Below, piece by piece: positions 1 through 7,858 of a stretch of DNA of 64,000 bases. The translations under genes and the position numbers were made by a program. The notes under the pieces were generated by a model. The model saw only the letters and a list, made by a program, of their open reading frames with translations. It made no database searches and was not told the DNA's origin. The first letter of the stretch is position 1. Each line of letters starts with the position of its first letter. Location of the stretch: NCBI RefSeq assembly GCF_013113715.1, contig NZ_CP053344.1, positions 2,480,001 to 2,544,000 of the forward strand. The letters are read 5' to 3'. The stretch is from Herbiconiux sp. SALV-R1. Its GTDB lineage: Bacteria > Actinomycetota > Actinomycetes > Actinomycetales > Microbacteriaceae.

Positions 1-472
1 ACCCGAAGGCCTGATACGTCGTGACGATGGTGACCGGGTTGAGGATCGGCGCGGCGAGGAGGAACGTCATCGCCTCGGGAACGCTGAACCCCTTCATCAT
101 GAAGCCGCGGGCGAGCGGCACGTTGCCGCACTCGCACACCGGCAGCAGCACGCCGAGCAGCGAGATGGTGACCCGCCGGAGCGCGGGGTTGCGGGGCATG
201 ATGCGGTGGATGACGTGGTCGGGCACCCAGAACCGCACGACGATCGAGATGAGGATGCCGAGGAAGACGAACGGCAGCGACTCGATGACGACGCTCGTGG
301 AGAGCGTGACGAAGTCGCGCAGCCGGTCGGGCAGCGCGTCGGGGCCCCAGCCCGCCGTGACCGAGCGCAGCACCAGCAGGGCGAGCACGAGCGCGGCGCC
401 CACGACGAGACCGCGCACCGCGAGGCGGCGGGCGGGCGGGGCCTGTCGTGGCGTCAGCAGGTCGCTCGTCAC
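1..472 (-). CDS. Partial YraQ-family (DUF318) permease
   Basis: The gene starts at a GTG at 472 and runs off the left edge, leaving 157 residues. The frame reads as an integral membrane protein: a hydrophobic helix at about residues 19-37, a second near 55-80, then the family hallmark VCECGNVPLARGFMMKG followed by an AAPILNPVT segment. YraQ-type permeases carry this Cys-x-Cys-Gly motif and are often found with metal, arsenic or thioredoxin-like genes; the substrate cannot be told here. It is divergent from the hydrolase that begins 81 bp away. The C-terminal half lies outside the window, so completeness is unknown. Confidence 0.85.
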   Translation of the reverse strand, partial: MTSDLLTPRQAPPARRLAVRGLVVGAALVLALLVLRSVTAGWGPDALPDRLRDFVTLSTSVVIESLPFVFLGILISIVVRFWVPDHVIHRIMPRNPALRRVTISLLGVLLPVCECGNVPLARGFMMKGFSVPEAMTFLLAAPILNPVTIVTTYQAFG

Positions 473-553
473 TCGAGCAAGCGTAGACGGTCGATGCTGG
501 AGGTTCCGGGAGGGCGACGGTCGGTCGGCGGATGCGCGGAGCAGAATTGCACG

Positions 554-1369
554 GTGACCACCGCATCCGCCGCCCCCACCGCCACCCTCGACGGGTGGAC
601 CCGGTCGACCTTCAGCGCCGCCGGCCTCACGCACGACCGCTACGAGAAGGGGTCGGGCCCCGGCGTGGTGCTCATTCCCGAGCTGCCCGGCCTCACCCCG
701 CAGGTGCTGGGGCTCGCCGAGCATCTCGTCTCCGAGGGCTTCACCGTGGTCGTGCCCTCCCCGTTCGGCACCCCCGAGCGCGAGCAGACCGGCGGGTACC
801 TGCTGCGCACGGTGGGGCGCCTCTGCGTGAGCGCCGAGTTCAGGGCCTTCGCCGTCAACGCGAAGCGCCCGATCACGACCTACCTGCGGGCGGTCGCCGC
901 CGACCTCGCCGGGCGCGCACCGGGCGGGAAGGTGGGGGTGATCGGCATGTGCTTCACCGGGGGCTTCGCCCTCGCCGCGGCTGTCGACGCGTCTGTCGCC
1001 GCCTCGGTGGTGAGTCAGCCCGCGGCGCCCTTCCCGATCAGCCCGGCCCGCCGGGCCGACCCCGGGTTCTCGGAGGAGGAGATGGATGCGGTGGTCGCGC
1101 GCAGCCGCGACGACGGGTTCTGCGCGCTCGGGCTGCGATTCTCGGCCGACCGCAACTCGCCGCGCGAGCGCTTCGACACGATCGCGCGCCGGCTGGGCGA
1201 CGCGTTCGAGGTGATCGAGCTCGACTCCTCGCCGGGCAACCCCGGCGGTTTCTCGCGGTCGGCCCACTCCGTGCTCACGAGCGAGGTGCGGGAGACGCCC
1301 GGGCACCCCGCGCTCGAGGCGCGCGCCCGGGTCGTGAGGTTCTTGCGGGAGCGGCTCAGCGCATCCTGA
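554..1369 (+). CDS. Dienelactone hydrolase family protein
   Basis: A 271-residue alpha/beta hydrolase of the dienelactone hydrolase type. The nucleophile elbow is GMCFTGGF, with cysteine in place of serine as in true dienelactone hydrolases. The expected Asp (in FSADRNSP) and His (in RSAHSVL) lie downstream in the usual order. A GPGVVLIPELPGLTP strand near the N-terminus fits the oxyanion region. The GTG at 554 is chosen because homology-like sequence begins shortly after it; an in-frame TTG just upstream is the alternative. The longer open frame to the left is antisense to the permease. The substrate is unknown, since relatives hydrolyse various lactones and esters. Confidence 0.85.
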   Translation: MTTASAAPTATLDGWTRSTFSAAGLTHDRYEKGSGPGVVLIPELPGLTPQVLGLAEHLVSEGFTVVVPSPFGTPEREQTGGYLLRTVGRLCVSAEFRAFAVNAKRPITTYLRAVAADLAGRAPGGKVGVIGMCFTGGFALAAAVDASVAASVVSQPAAPFPISPARRADPGFSEEEMDAVVARSRDDGFCALGLRFSADRNSPRERFDTIARRLGDAFEVIELDSSPGNPGGFSRSAHSVLTSEVRETPGHPALEARARVVRFLRERLSAS

Positions 1370-1378
1370 ACCCTCGGC

Positions 1379-2950
1379 TCAGAGGCTCTGCCCGATGTCC
1401 CAGAGCCGGTCGGTGCGACCGTTCAGGGCCTCGGCGACGGCGATGGCCTGGCCGTCGGAGAGCGACGCGACGTAGTCGATCACGCCCCGGCCGCGGCCGA
1501 GCCTGCGGAGCGCGCTCGGTGCGGTGTCGTCGAGGAGGTACGGCCGCTCGGCGGCGAGCCGCTGGTAGCCGTGGGTGGCGAGATCGACCATCTCGACCAG
1601 CCGTCGCGGCACTCGCTTGCGGTCGTGGTCGTCGCCCAGCCACTCGGTGAACGCCTCGACGAGCGACACCAGCACCCGGCTCAGCCCGCGCTGGTACATG
1701 GCGATGTCGGGCCGGTTGAGGATGAAGTGCTTGTGCACGAACTTGAGCACCTTCACCTCGTGCCAGGCGCGGCGGTCGAGGGTGATGATGCCCGTGCGGG
1801 GCGTGTCGGGCGGGGCGGCGACGATGGAGCGCTCGAAGTGGGCGATCCACCGGCTGGTGAAGGTGGAGAGGCGGCGCTCGGCGGCGATCGACCCGTCGAA
1901 CACGGTGGAGAGCAGCCCCTCCACCAGGTCTTCCGACACCACCTGCACCGCGGCGGCGAAGGCGTCGTCGTCGGCGATCCACGGGTCGTCGCGGTGCATG
2001 CGCCGGCGCAGGGCCTCGAGCCCCTCCCCGGCGTGGTTGCGGATGCCCTCCACCTCGAGCTCCGGCGCGTCGAGGCGACGAAGAGCGGATGCGTTGGTCA
2101 CCCACCCGGTGAACTCCCGGGAGACCGCGACCTGGCTCAGGATGCCGGCCCGATAGAAGTCGTCGACGTCGTGGATGGAGTAGGCGATGTCGTCGGCGAT
2201 GTCCATCGCCGAGCACTCGAGCGACTGCTCGTACGGCGCGAGGTTCGGCGCGGCCGCCCTGGCCTCGAGCAGGTCGTCGTGCTCGAGGAAGTAGGCGGAG
2301 TACTTGCGTGCGACAGGCTTGCCGTCGACCAGCCTGATGCCGCGCGGGAGCTCGGTGGTGGCGTCGGCGCCCTCGAGGCCGAGACCCTCCATCGCGGGCG
2401 TCCACGGGTACTTCGCGGTGGCGTTGCGCACGGCGGCGGTGAGGTTGAGCCCCTCCTCGGCGCCGTCGCACACGTCGAGCACGGCGAGGATGCGGTAGGT
2501 CTGCGCGTTGCCCTCGAAGCCGTCCTTGAGGCCCAGGGTGTCGCGGGCGATGCGGTTGAGCACGTTCTCGCCGAGGTGGCCGAACGGCGGGTGCCCGAGG
2601 TCGTGCGCACTCGCCGCCGCCTGCACCACCACGGCGTCGCACCCGCCCGGCGAGGTCGCCGCCGAGAGGGCCGGGGTGGTGCCCACGAGCTTGTCGTCGA
2701 CGGCGACGGCGATCGCCCTCGCCACGGCGGTGACCTTGAGCGAGTGGGTGAGGCGGTTGTGGATGAGCGGGCTCGCGCCGGCCTGCGAGATGACCTGCGT
2801 GACGGCGGAGAGTCGCGAGAAGTACGGCGAGAACCGCACCCGTTCGAGGTCGATGCGGTAGTCGGGGTTGTGGTCGGCGAGCTGGATCTCGTCGAGGGCC
2901 TCGGGTTGCCGGCGCTGCAGGCGGGCGTCGTCGCTGGGGGTGGTGCTCAT
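1379..2950 (-). CDS. dgt: Deoxyguanosinetriphosphate triphosphohydrolase-like protein (HD domain)
   Basis: A 523-residue cytoplasmic HD-superfamily enzyme that cleaves dNTPs to deoxynucleoside and triphosphate. Metal-binding residues are visible in order: His in NRLTHSLKV, the HD pair in SAHDLGHPPFGHLGENV, and a distal Asp in DIADDIAYSIHDVDDF. The YFSRLSAVTQV segment is also typical of Dgt proteins. Length fits the long Dgt class. The ATG at 2950 is preferred because upstream codons are arginine- and proline-rich and antisense to the next gene. Likely role is control of dNTP pools; substrate preference cannot be read from sequence. Confidence 0.92.
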   Translation of the reverse strand: MSTTPSDDARLQRRQPEALDEIQLADHNPDYRIDLERVRFSPYFSRLSAVTQVISQAGASPLIHNRLTHSLKVTAVARAIAVAVDDKLVGTTPALSAATSPGGCDAVVVQAAASAHDLGHPPFGHLGENVLNRIARDTLGLKDGFEGNAQTYRILAVLDVCDGAEEGLNLTAAVRNATAKYPWTPAMEGLGLEGADATTELPRGIRLVDGKPVARKYSAYFLEHDDLLEARAAAPNLAPYEQSLECSAMDIADDIAYSIHDVDDFYRAGILSQVAVSREFTGWVTNASALRRLDAPELEVEGIRNHAGEGLEALRRRMHRDDPWIADDDAFAAAVQVVSEDLVEGLLSTVFDGSIAAERRLSTFTSRWIAHFERSIVAAPPDTPRTGIITLDRRAWHEVKVLKFVHKHFILNRPDIAMYQRGLSRVLVSLVEAFTEWLGDDHDRKRVPRRLVEMVDLATHGYQRLAAERPYLLDDTAPSALRRLGRGRGVIDYVASLSDGQAIAVAEALNGRTDRLWDIGQSL

Positions 2951-3015
2951 CGTTCGAGCCTTGCACTCCTCGGCCGAGCGGCCCACTCCCCCACGTCGCG
3001 GAACGCCCGGGCTGC

Positions 3016-3351
3016 TCAGTGGCTCGCGATGTGGTCGGCCGACTTCTGGGCCAGGAAGTCGCACAGCGCCACTGCCTTGTCGAGCTCGCGGGCGAGCTCG
3101 GAGACGCCGGCGGGGTCGAGCACGAGGTGCTCCTCGCGCGCGTTGAAGTGCACCTCCCAGCACGCCTCACCCGCCCGCACCGGCTGGAGGTAGACGTCGG
3201 TGGTGGCGCGCCCAAGGCGCACCACGATGAGGCCCGTGTCGGAGCCGGGGCCGTCGTCGTGCCGCAGCACGTCGATGGCGATCGTGCCACCGGTCTGGGG
3301 CTCGAACTCGGCGACCCACTCCTCGAGCAGCTCCTTCGTGCGGAACGGCAT
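3016..3351 (-). CDS. Conserved hypothetical protein, 111 aa
   Basis: A small acidic soluble protein with no signal peptide or membrane segment. It reads as an alpha/beta fold: an N-terminal helix (TKELLEEWVAEF), several beta strands including VYLQPV and WEVHFN, and a C-terminal helix ending in DFLAQKSADHIASH. I do not recognise a family. It lies 65 bp upstream of the dNTPase gene on the same strand, so the two may be co-transcribed. Codon use matches its neighbours, and the complementary open frame shows no protein-like features. Confidence 0.7.
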   Translation of the reverse strand: MPFRTKELLEEWVAEFEPQTGGTIAIDVLRHDDGPGSDTGLIVVRLGRATTDVYLQPVRAGEACWEVHFNAREEHLVLDPAGVSELARELDKAVALCDFLAQKSADHIASH

Positions 3352-3448
3352 GCTTCTCCCCCCTTGTGAACGCGCGCCTCCAGCATCTCACAGGGAGATG
3401 CCGCTCCCGTCCATCCGGGCTCGCCGGGCTGCCCGGTAGCCTCGGGGC

Positions 3449-3793
3449 ATGGACATCACCGACCTCCGCCACTTCCTCGCGGTCGCCGACGAGACGCACT
3501 ACTCCCGCGCCGCGAACGCGCAGCATGTGTCGAAGGCGACGGTGCACGCATCCGTCGCCCGGTTGCAGGAGGAGCTCGGCGAGGTGCTGGTCGACGTCGA
3601 CGAGGAGGGCGAGATCACGCTCACCGAGGCCGGGGTCGCGCTGCGCAACCGCGCCAGGACGATCGTGGCGAAAGCCCCAGACCCCGTCGCCGCGAAGAAG
3701 GCCGGGGGCAAGGCGAAGGCCTCGAAGGGCAAGGGGCGCGCCCCGGTGGTGAAGGGCGAGCCGAAGCCCTACAAGAAGCGGCAGGGGCGCTGA
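3449..3793 (+). CDS. LysR-type DNA-binding domain with lysine-rich tail, no effector domain
   Basis: A 114-residue protein. Residues 1-65 are a recognisable LysR winged helix-turn-helix (MDITDLRHFLAVADETHYSR, then SKATVHASVARLQEELG and ITLTEAGVALRNRA). The usual coiled linker and periplasmic-binding-like effector domain of about 200 residues are absent. Instead, residues 75-114 form a basic tail rich in Lys, Gly, Ala and Pro (AKKAGGKAKASKGKGRAP). A full-length LysR would be about 300 residues. It could be a decayed regulator, but the ordered basic tail suggests a purpose-built DNA-binding protein. It ends 6 bp before the convergent stop of the next gene. Confidence 0.8.
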   Translation: MDITDLRHFLAVADETHYSRAANAQHVSKATVHASVARLQEELGEVLVDVDEEGEITLTEAGVALRNRARTIVAKAPDPVAAKKAGGKAKASKGKGRAPVVKGEPKPYKKRQGR

Positions 3794-3799
3794 ACGCGC

Positions 3800-4525
3800 T
3801 CAGCGAGCGGCTCGCGAGGCCCCGGGGGCGTCGCCGGCCTCACGCGCTTCACGGGCCTCACGCGCTTCGCGCCGCCTGACCCCGACCCGCGACGAGAGCA
3901 CGGCGAGCGCGCCCAGCCCCACGAGCACCAGCGTGAGCGCGATGATGTACGCGAAGACGCTCGGCCACCCGTCGGTGGCGGGGTCGAGGAAGGGGTACGG
4001 GTAGATCTCCCCGCCGCTGGCCGCGGCCCGCACGAAGGTGTAGCCCGCCCAGGCCACCGGGTAGACCGGCACCAGCCAGAGCGACCGCCACGGCAGGGCC
4101 GGCCGCCCGGGGGCGAGGAACCAGTCGACGAGGAGCAGCAGCGGCACCCAGACGTGCACCACCTCGTTCGGCCACGACAGGGCGACGAACGAGTCGGTCG
4201 ACGGGATCGATCGCAGCAGCAGGTTGTAGACGCCGCCGGTGACGACGGCGTAGCTCAGCACCGCCATCCGTACCGCGGTGAACCCGACCGGGTCGCGGGC
4301 CAGCCGCAGTGCGAGCACACCGCCGACGAGCAGCACGACCACCTCGAACAGGCTGGTCTGGATGGTGAAGTAGCTGAAGTACTCCCACGGGTCGAAGGCC
4401 CGGTTCGCGACCCGGTCGCCGATCTGCACGCCGAGGGTCACGGCGAGGCCGAGGCCGGCGAGAACGCGGGCGATGCCCGTGATGCGACGGGGAACGGATG
4501 CGCGGGCGGGCGGAGAGGGGATCAT
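3800..4525 (-). CDS. Pr6Pr-family integral membrane protein
   Basis: A 241-residue membrane protein with about six hydrophobic helices. Family features include YFSYFTIQTSLFEVVVLLVG, an LLLRSI-type loop, a conserved NEVVHVWVPLLLLVDWF helix, and the YPFLDP motif near residue 190. These match Pr6Pr (FAR-17a/AIG1-like) bacterial membrane proteins, whose function is unsettled. The tail has a repeated REAREAREAREAG segment. It is the last gene of a minus-strand group with the TatA-like protein 32 bp upstream and the dioxygenase lipoprotein before that. The ATG at 4525 follows a purine-rich AAAGGAA stretch. Confidence 0.85.
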   Translation of the reverse strand: MIPSPPARASVPRRITGIARVLAGLGLAVTLGVQIGDRVANRAFDPWEYFSYFTIQTSLFEVVVLLVGGVLALRLARDPVGFTAVRMAVLSYAVVTGGVYNLLLRSIPSTDSFVALSWPNEVVHVWVPLLLLVDWFLAPGRPALPWRSLWLVPVYPVAWAGYTFVRAAASGGEIYPYPFLDPATDGWPSVFAYIIALTLVLVGLGALAVLSSRVGVRRREAREAREAREAGDAPGASRAAR

Positions 4526-4557
4526 CGGGTTCCTTTCACAGCCTGCCCAGTATGCGG

Positions 4558-4734
4558 CTACCGCTCCGATTCCGCTCGCTGCTCCTCGGGTTCGTGGAGC
4601 TCCTTGCGGAACAGGTGGAGCGAGCGCCCGGCACTCTTCGCCAGGGCCGGCAGCCGGGTGGCGCCGAAGAACAGCGCGACCACGGCCAGCAGGATGAGGG
4701 CGTGCCAGCCCGTGAGGTTCTGCAGCACTCCCAC
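4558..4734 (-). CDS. TatA/E-like twin-arginine translocase subunit, 58 aa
   Basis: A very short gene easily missed by length filters. It has a GTG start, a transmembrane helix at about residues 10-24 (WHALILLAVVALFFG), the TatA hinge FFGATRLPALAKSAG, an amphipathic helix (RSLHLFRKELHE) and a charged tail, matching the TatA/TatE layout in order. TatA oligomerises in the membrane to pass folded twin-arginine substrates. It starts 3 bp after the stop of a gene whose product has a twin-arginine lipoprotein signal, which suggests a dedicated translocase subunit. No tatC or tatB is nearby, so it would need the housekeeping TatC. Confidence 0.85.
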   Translation of the reverse strand: MGVLQNLTGWHALILLAVVALFFGATRLPALAKSAGRSLHLFRKELHEPEEQRAESER

Positions 4735-4737
4735 GGC

Positions 4738-5799
4738 TCAGCCCTGCCCTGGCGCGCCGGGGCCGCCGCCGCTCGGCGGGGTGCCGCCGCCCGTGCCCGC
4801 TCCGCCCGCGCCGCCGCCGGTGCCCGCTCCGCCCGCGCCGCCACCGGAGGGCGCGGAGCCCGCCGTCGGGGTCGTGCCCGTGTCGACGCGCACCGTCAGC
4901 GCCACCTGGTACCCCGAGCTCGCGTCGCCCGTCACCGTGGCCAGCTGAAGGGCACCGCCGTCGTCGCCGAACACGTTGTCGCTGTCGAGGCTCACCTGCG
5001 CGAGGTTCGCGCTCGAGCCCTCGTAGCCGCTCAGCGCGTAGACCGTCTCGCAGACATTCTGCGGGAGGGCCACCTGCGAGGTCGCGATGGCGTTCGCGGA
5101 GTCGGTGATCGAGCCCACGTCGGGGTAGACCTCGAAGTGGATGTGCGGCCAGCGCCCGGAGTAGCAGGCCGGGAAGATGGAACTGTAGCTCACCCGGCCG
5201 TCCGCATCCGCCACCTGGACGCCACGCAGGTAGGTCTCGTTCTCGATGCCGTCGGAGTACATCGAGTAGCCGCCCGCGGCGTCGCAGTGCCAGACGTAGA
5301 CGGCGACGTTCTCGAACGGCACGTCGCCGTTCGCCTGGTCGAGCACGGTGAGCGTGAGCGCCATCGGCACACCGCTCGCCGTGGTGCCGCCGTCGAGACT
5401 CGAGCGGATGTCGCTGCGCACGATGCCCGACTGCTCGAGCACGTCGACGCCGTTCGAGCCGTCGCCCGGGTAGGGACCCGCCGTCTCGTCGGGGATCTCG
5501 CCCGCGGGCAGGCTCGAGGACCCGGTCGCCGACCCCGTCGACGAGCCCGCGCCGCCGGCCGAGGAGGTGGCGGTGCCGGCCGCGCTCGACACGGGCGTGC
5601 CCGAGTCGGTGGTGCACGCGGCGAGCGCGACCGCGCCGAGACCCAGGCCGAACAGGCTGAGCACGTTGCGGCGGGTGAGCAGGGTGCGGATGTCGAAGGG
5701 GGCGCCCTGGTCGACCACCTCCTCGTCGGCGCGGTCGAGCAGGCGCCCCTCGTAGGCGGGCCCCTCGGGTGTGGAGTCGGGTTCGGGGATGCGGCTCAT
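4738..5799 (-). CDS. Tat-exported intradiol dioxygenase-like lipoprotein
   Basis: A 353-residue protein with a charged N-region of about 40 residues, a twin-arginine motif (TRRNVLSLF, Arg43-Arg44), a hydrophobic core and a lipobox ending at Cys62, indicating an exported lipid-anchored protein. Residues 100-280 resemble the catalytic domain of protocatechuate/catechol intradiol dioxygenases: CDAAGGYSMY and FPACYSGRWPHIHFEV supply the expected two Tyr and two His iron ligands (about Tyr178, Tyr213, His219, His221). The last 45 residues are a Gly/Ala/Pro low-complexity tail. Extracellular members of this family are widespread in actinobacteria and their substrates are mostly unknown. The ATG follows a good AAGGAGA site. 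Confidence 0.88.
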   Translation of the reverse strand: MSRIPEPDSTPEGPAYEGRLLDRADEEVVDQGAPFDIRTLLTRRNVLSLFGLGLGAVALAACTTDSGTPVSSAAGTATSSAGGAGSSTGSATGSSSLPAGEIPDETAGPYPGDGSNGVDVLEQSGIVRSDIRSSLDGGTTASGVPMALTLTVLDQANGDVPFENVAVYVWHCDAAGGYSMYSDGIENETYLRGVQVADADGRVSYSSIFPACYSGRWPHIHFEVYPDVGSITDSANAIATSQVALPQNVCETVYALSGYEGSSANLAQVSLDSDNVFGDDGGALQLATVTGDASSGYQVALTVRVDTGTTPTAGSAPSGGGAGGAGTGGGAGGAGTGGGTPPSGGGPGAPGQG

Positions 5800-5877
5800 G
5801 ATGGTGTTCTCCTTGATCGGGAGACTTCATCATGCGTGACCGCCCTTTCGCGACCCTATGGCGCTCCTATGACGTCT

Positions 5878-7713
5878 CTATGAGGGCAGCTCCAGGCTCT
5901 CGCCGGTGTGCCCCGCGCCCTCGTCGGCCCTCACCAGGCGACCGTCGCGGGTGAGCTCGAGGGTGGTGTCGGGGGCGAGCCGGCGCAGGAAGGCGTCGTC
6001 GTGGCTCACCACGAGCAGCGCACCCCGGTAGGCGGCGAGCGCCTCGACGAGCTGATCGACGCTCGACAGGTCGAGGTTGTTCGTCGGCTCGTCGAGCACG
6101 AGCAGCTGCAGCGGCGGGTCGGCGAGCAGCAGGCGGGCGAGCGCCACCCTGAACCGCTCGCCGCCCGAGAGCGAGGCGAGGGGTCGGTCGACGGCGGCTC
6201 CGCGCAGCAACAGGCGGGCGAGCTGGTCGCGGATGCGCGCCGGCGGCACGCCCGGAGCCGCCCGCTGCACCTCCTCGAGCGCGCTGGCGGCGGGGTCGAG
6301 GTCGTCGAGCCGCTGCGACAGGTAGCCGACCCGGTCGGTCGCGAGCACGCCGGATGCGCGGGGCGGGCTCGGCGGGGCGCCTTCGGCCGGGTCGGCGGGG
6401 CGGCTGCCTGGAGCGCCGGCGGCTGGATCGGCTGGGCGGCCGCCTAGGGTGGGCGCCGCGGGGTCGGCGGGGCGGCTGCCTGAGGTGGGCGCCGCGGGGT
6501 CGGCGGGGCGGCTGCTGAGCAGGTCGAGCAGGAGGGTGGTCTTGCCGACGCCGTTCGCGCCGACGAGGGCGATGCGCTCCGGGCCCTGTAGGTGCACGAC
6601 GATGCCGTCGGAGCCGCGCAGTTCGGCGATGCGGCGGCCGCGCGGCACGGCAGGGTCGGGAAGATCGAGGCGGATGTGCTGCACCTCGCGCACCCGCGCA
6701 TCCGCTCTGTCGACGGCGGCCTGGGCGGTGTCGATCCGGCTGTCGTGGCCCGAGCGGAGCGCCCCCGCCGAGGCCTGCGCCCGGTTCGCGAGGCCGCCCG
6801 CCAGAATGCGCGGGATGCCGCCACCGAGCTGCGCCTGCCGCGCGGTGCGGGCGCGGCGGGCCAGCTTCGTCTCGGCCTCGACGCGCTGACGCTTCTCGGC
6901 CCTGAGTGTCTGCTCGGCCGCACGGGCCGCCTGGGCCGCGGCGCTCTGCTCGCGGTCGAGGTTCTCGCGCCAGGCGCTGTAGGCGCCGCCGAAGGTGGTA
7001 AGGTGGCCGCCGTGCAGCTCGGCCGTGGCGTCGACGCGCTCGAGCAGCTCGAGGTCGTGACTCACCACGACGAGGGCGCCCGGCCAGTCGTCGACCAGGG
7101 CGCCCACGCGGGCCCTCCCCTCGCGGTCGAGGTTGTTGGTGGGCTCGTCGAGGAGCGTGATCGGCAGCTCCCGCAGCCGGAGGCCGGCTATCGCGACGAG
7201 CATCGCCTCGCCCCCGGAGAGGGCGCCGACGGTGCGGTCGAGCACGGCGGACGAGGGTGCGACCCCGGCTGGGGTGCCGTCGCGCATCCAGGCGAGATCG
7301 AGGCGGGCCAGGGCTTCGACGGCCCTGGCCTCGACGTCCCAGTCGTCGCCGACGGCGTCGAAGTGGTGTTGGGCGACGTCGCCGGCCTCGATGGCCCTGA
7401 GGGCGGTGACGACGGGGGCGATGCCGAGCAGGCGCGCGATGGTCGCGTCGCCGTCGAGGGTGAGGGTCTGGGGCAGATAGCCCACCTCGCCGGTGGTGAC
7501 GATCGAGCCCGAGCTCGGCTGCAGGAGGCCCGCGACGAGCTTCAGCAGGGTCGACTTGCCCGTGCCGTTGTCGCCGATGAGGGCGGTGCGACCGTGGCCG
7601 AAGGTGCCCGAGAGCCCGTCGAGCGCGACGGAGCCGTCGGGCCACTCGAAGGTGAGTTCGCGGAGGGTGATGGCGGCCGCGGCCGACGGGGAGGACTGGT
7701 GTGGCGATGACAT
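5878..7713 (-). CDS. ABC-F family ATP-binding protein
   Basis: A 611-residue protein with two ABC ATPase domains and no membrane segment, the ABC-F arrangement (ribosome-associated, translation or antibiotic-protection roles). Domain 1 has GDNGTGKST, LSGGEAM and LLDEPTNNLD; domain 2 has GANGVGKTT, LSGGERFRVALARL and VLDEPTNNLD. The linker between them is Arg/Ala-rich (EKRQRVEAETKLARRARTAR). A Pro/Ala repeat insertion follows the second Walker A. The ATG at 7713 has a GGAG site 7 nt upstream; an in-frame ATG about 100 nt further up is less likely. Resistance versus housekeeping role cannot be told from sequence. Confidence 0.9.
   Translation of the reverse strand: MSSPHQSSPSAAAAITLRELTFEWPDGSVALDGLSGTFGHGRTALIGDNGTGKSTLLKLVAGLLQPSSGSIVTTGEVGYLPQTLTLDGDATIARLLGIAPVVTALRAIEAGDVAQHHFDAVGDDWDVEARAVEALARLDLAWMRDGTPAGVAPSSAVLDRTVGALSGGEAMLVAIAGLRLRELPITLLDEPTNNLDREGRARVGALVDDWPGALVVVSHDLELLERVDATAELHGGHLTTFGGAYSAWRENLDREQSAAAQAARAAEQTLRAEKRQRVEAETKLARRARTARQAQLGGGIPRILAGGLANRAQASAGALRSGHDSRIDTAQAAVDRADARVREVQHIRLDLPDPAVPRGRRIAELRGSDGIVVHLQGPERIALVGANGVGKTTLLLDLLSSRPADPAAPTSGSRPADPAAPTLGGRPADPAAGAPGSRPADPAEGAPPSPPRASGVLATDRVGYLSQRLDDLDPAASALEEVQRAAPGVPPARIRDQLARLLLRGAAVDRPLASLSGGERFRVALARLLLADPPLQLLVLDEPTNNLDLSSVDQLVEALAAYRGALLVVSHDDAFLRRLAPDTTLELTRDGRLVRADEGAGHTGESLELPS
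6375..6516 (-). repeat. Four-copy 36-bp coding repeat in the ABC-F gene
   Basis: Four imperfect tandem copies encode the 12-residue unit SRPADPAAPTSG and variants (SRPADPAAPTLG, GRPADPAAGAPG, SRPADPAEGAPP). They sit just after Walker A of the second ATPase domain, where most family members have a short loop. All copies keep the frame, so the insert should be tolerated as a flexible surface loop. Confidence 0.85.
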
Positions 7714-7858
7714 GGAGATGCTCCGAAGACGGCGGCGAGGCGCGCAGAGGCACTCGCCGAGCGGATGGGGGTGGGACGGACACGGCGCGCGCAGTGCGCT
7801 GCCGGAGGGCGGCATGGCGCCCTAGTGTCTGTCGACCTCGATCTCCATGGCGACGATG

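Noticed and set aside
1571-3193. A 540-codon plus-strand open frame opposite the dNTPase gene
   Set aside because: The dNTPase frame has all metal-binding motifs; the opposite frame has none and is a GC-rich shadow.
4498-5883. A plus-strand open frame opposite the dioxygenase and TatA-like genes
   Set aside because: It lacks any motif, while the minus strand carries a Tat signal, lipobox, iron ligands and the TatA hinge.
7714-7858. A leader peptide or attenuator before the ABC-F gene
   Set aside because: An in-frame ATG near 7815 exists, but no convincing short gene with ribosome site or paired hairpins can be shown by eye.
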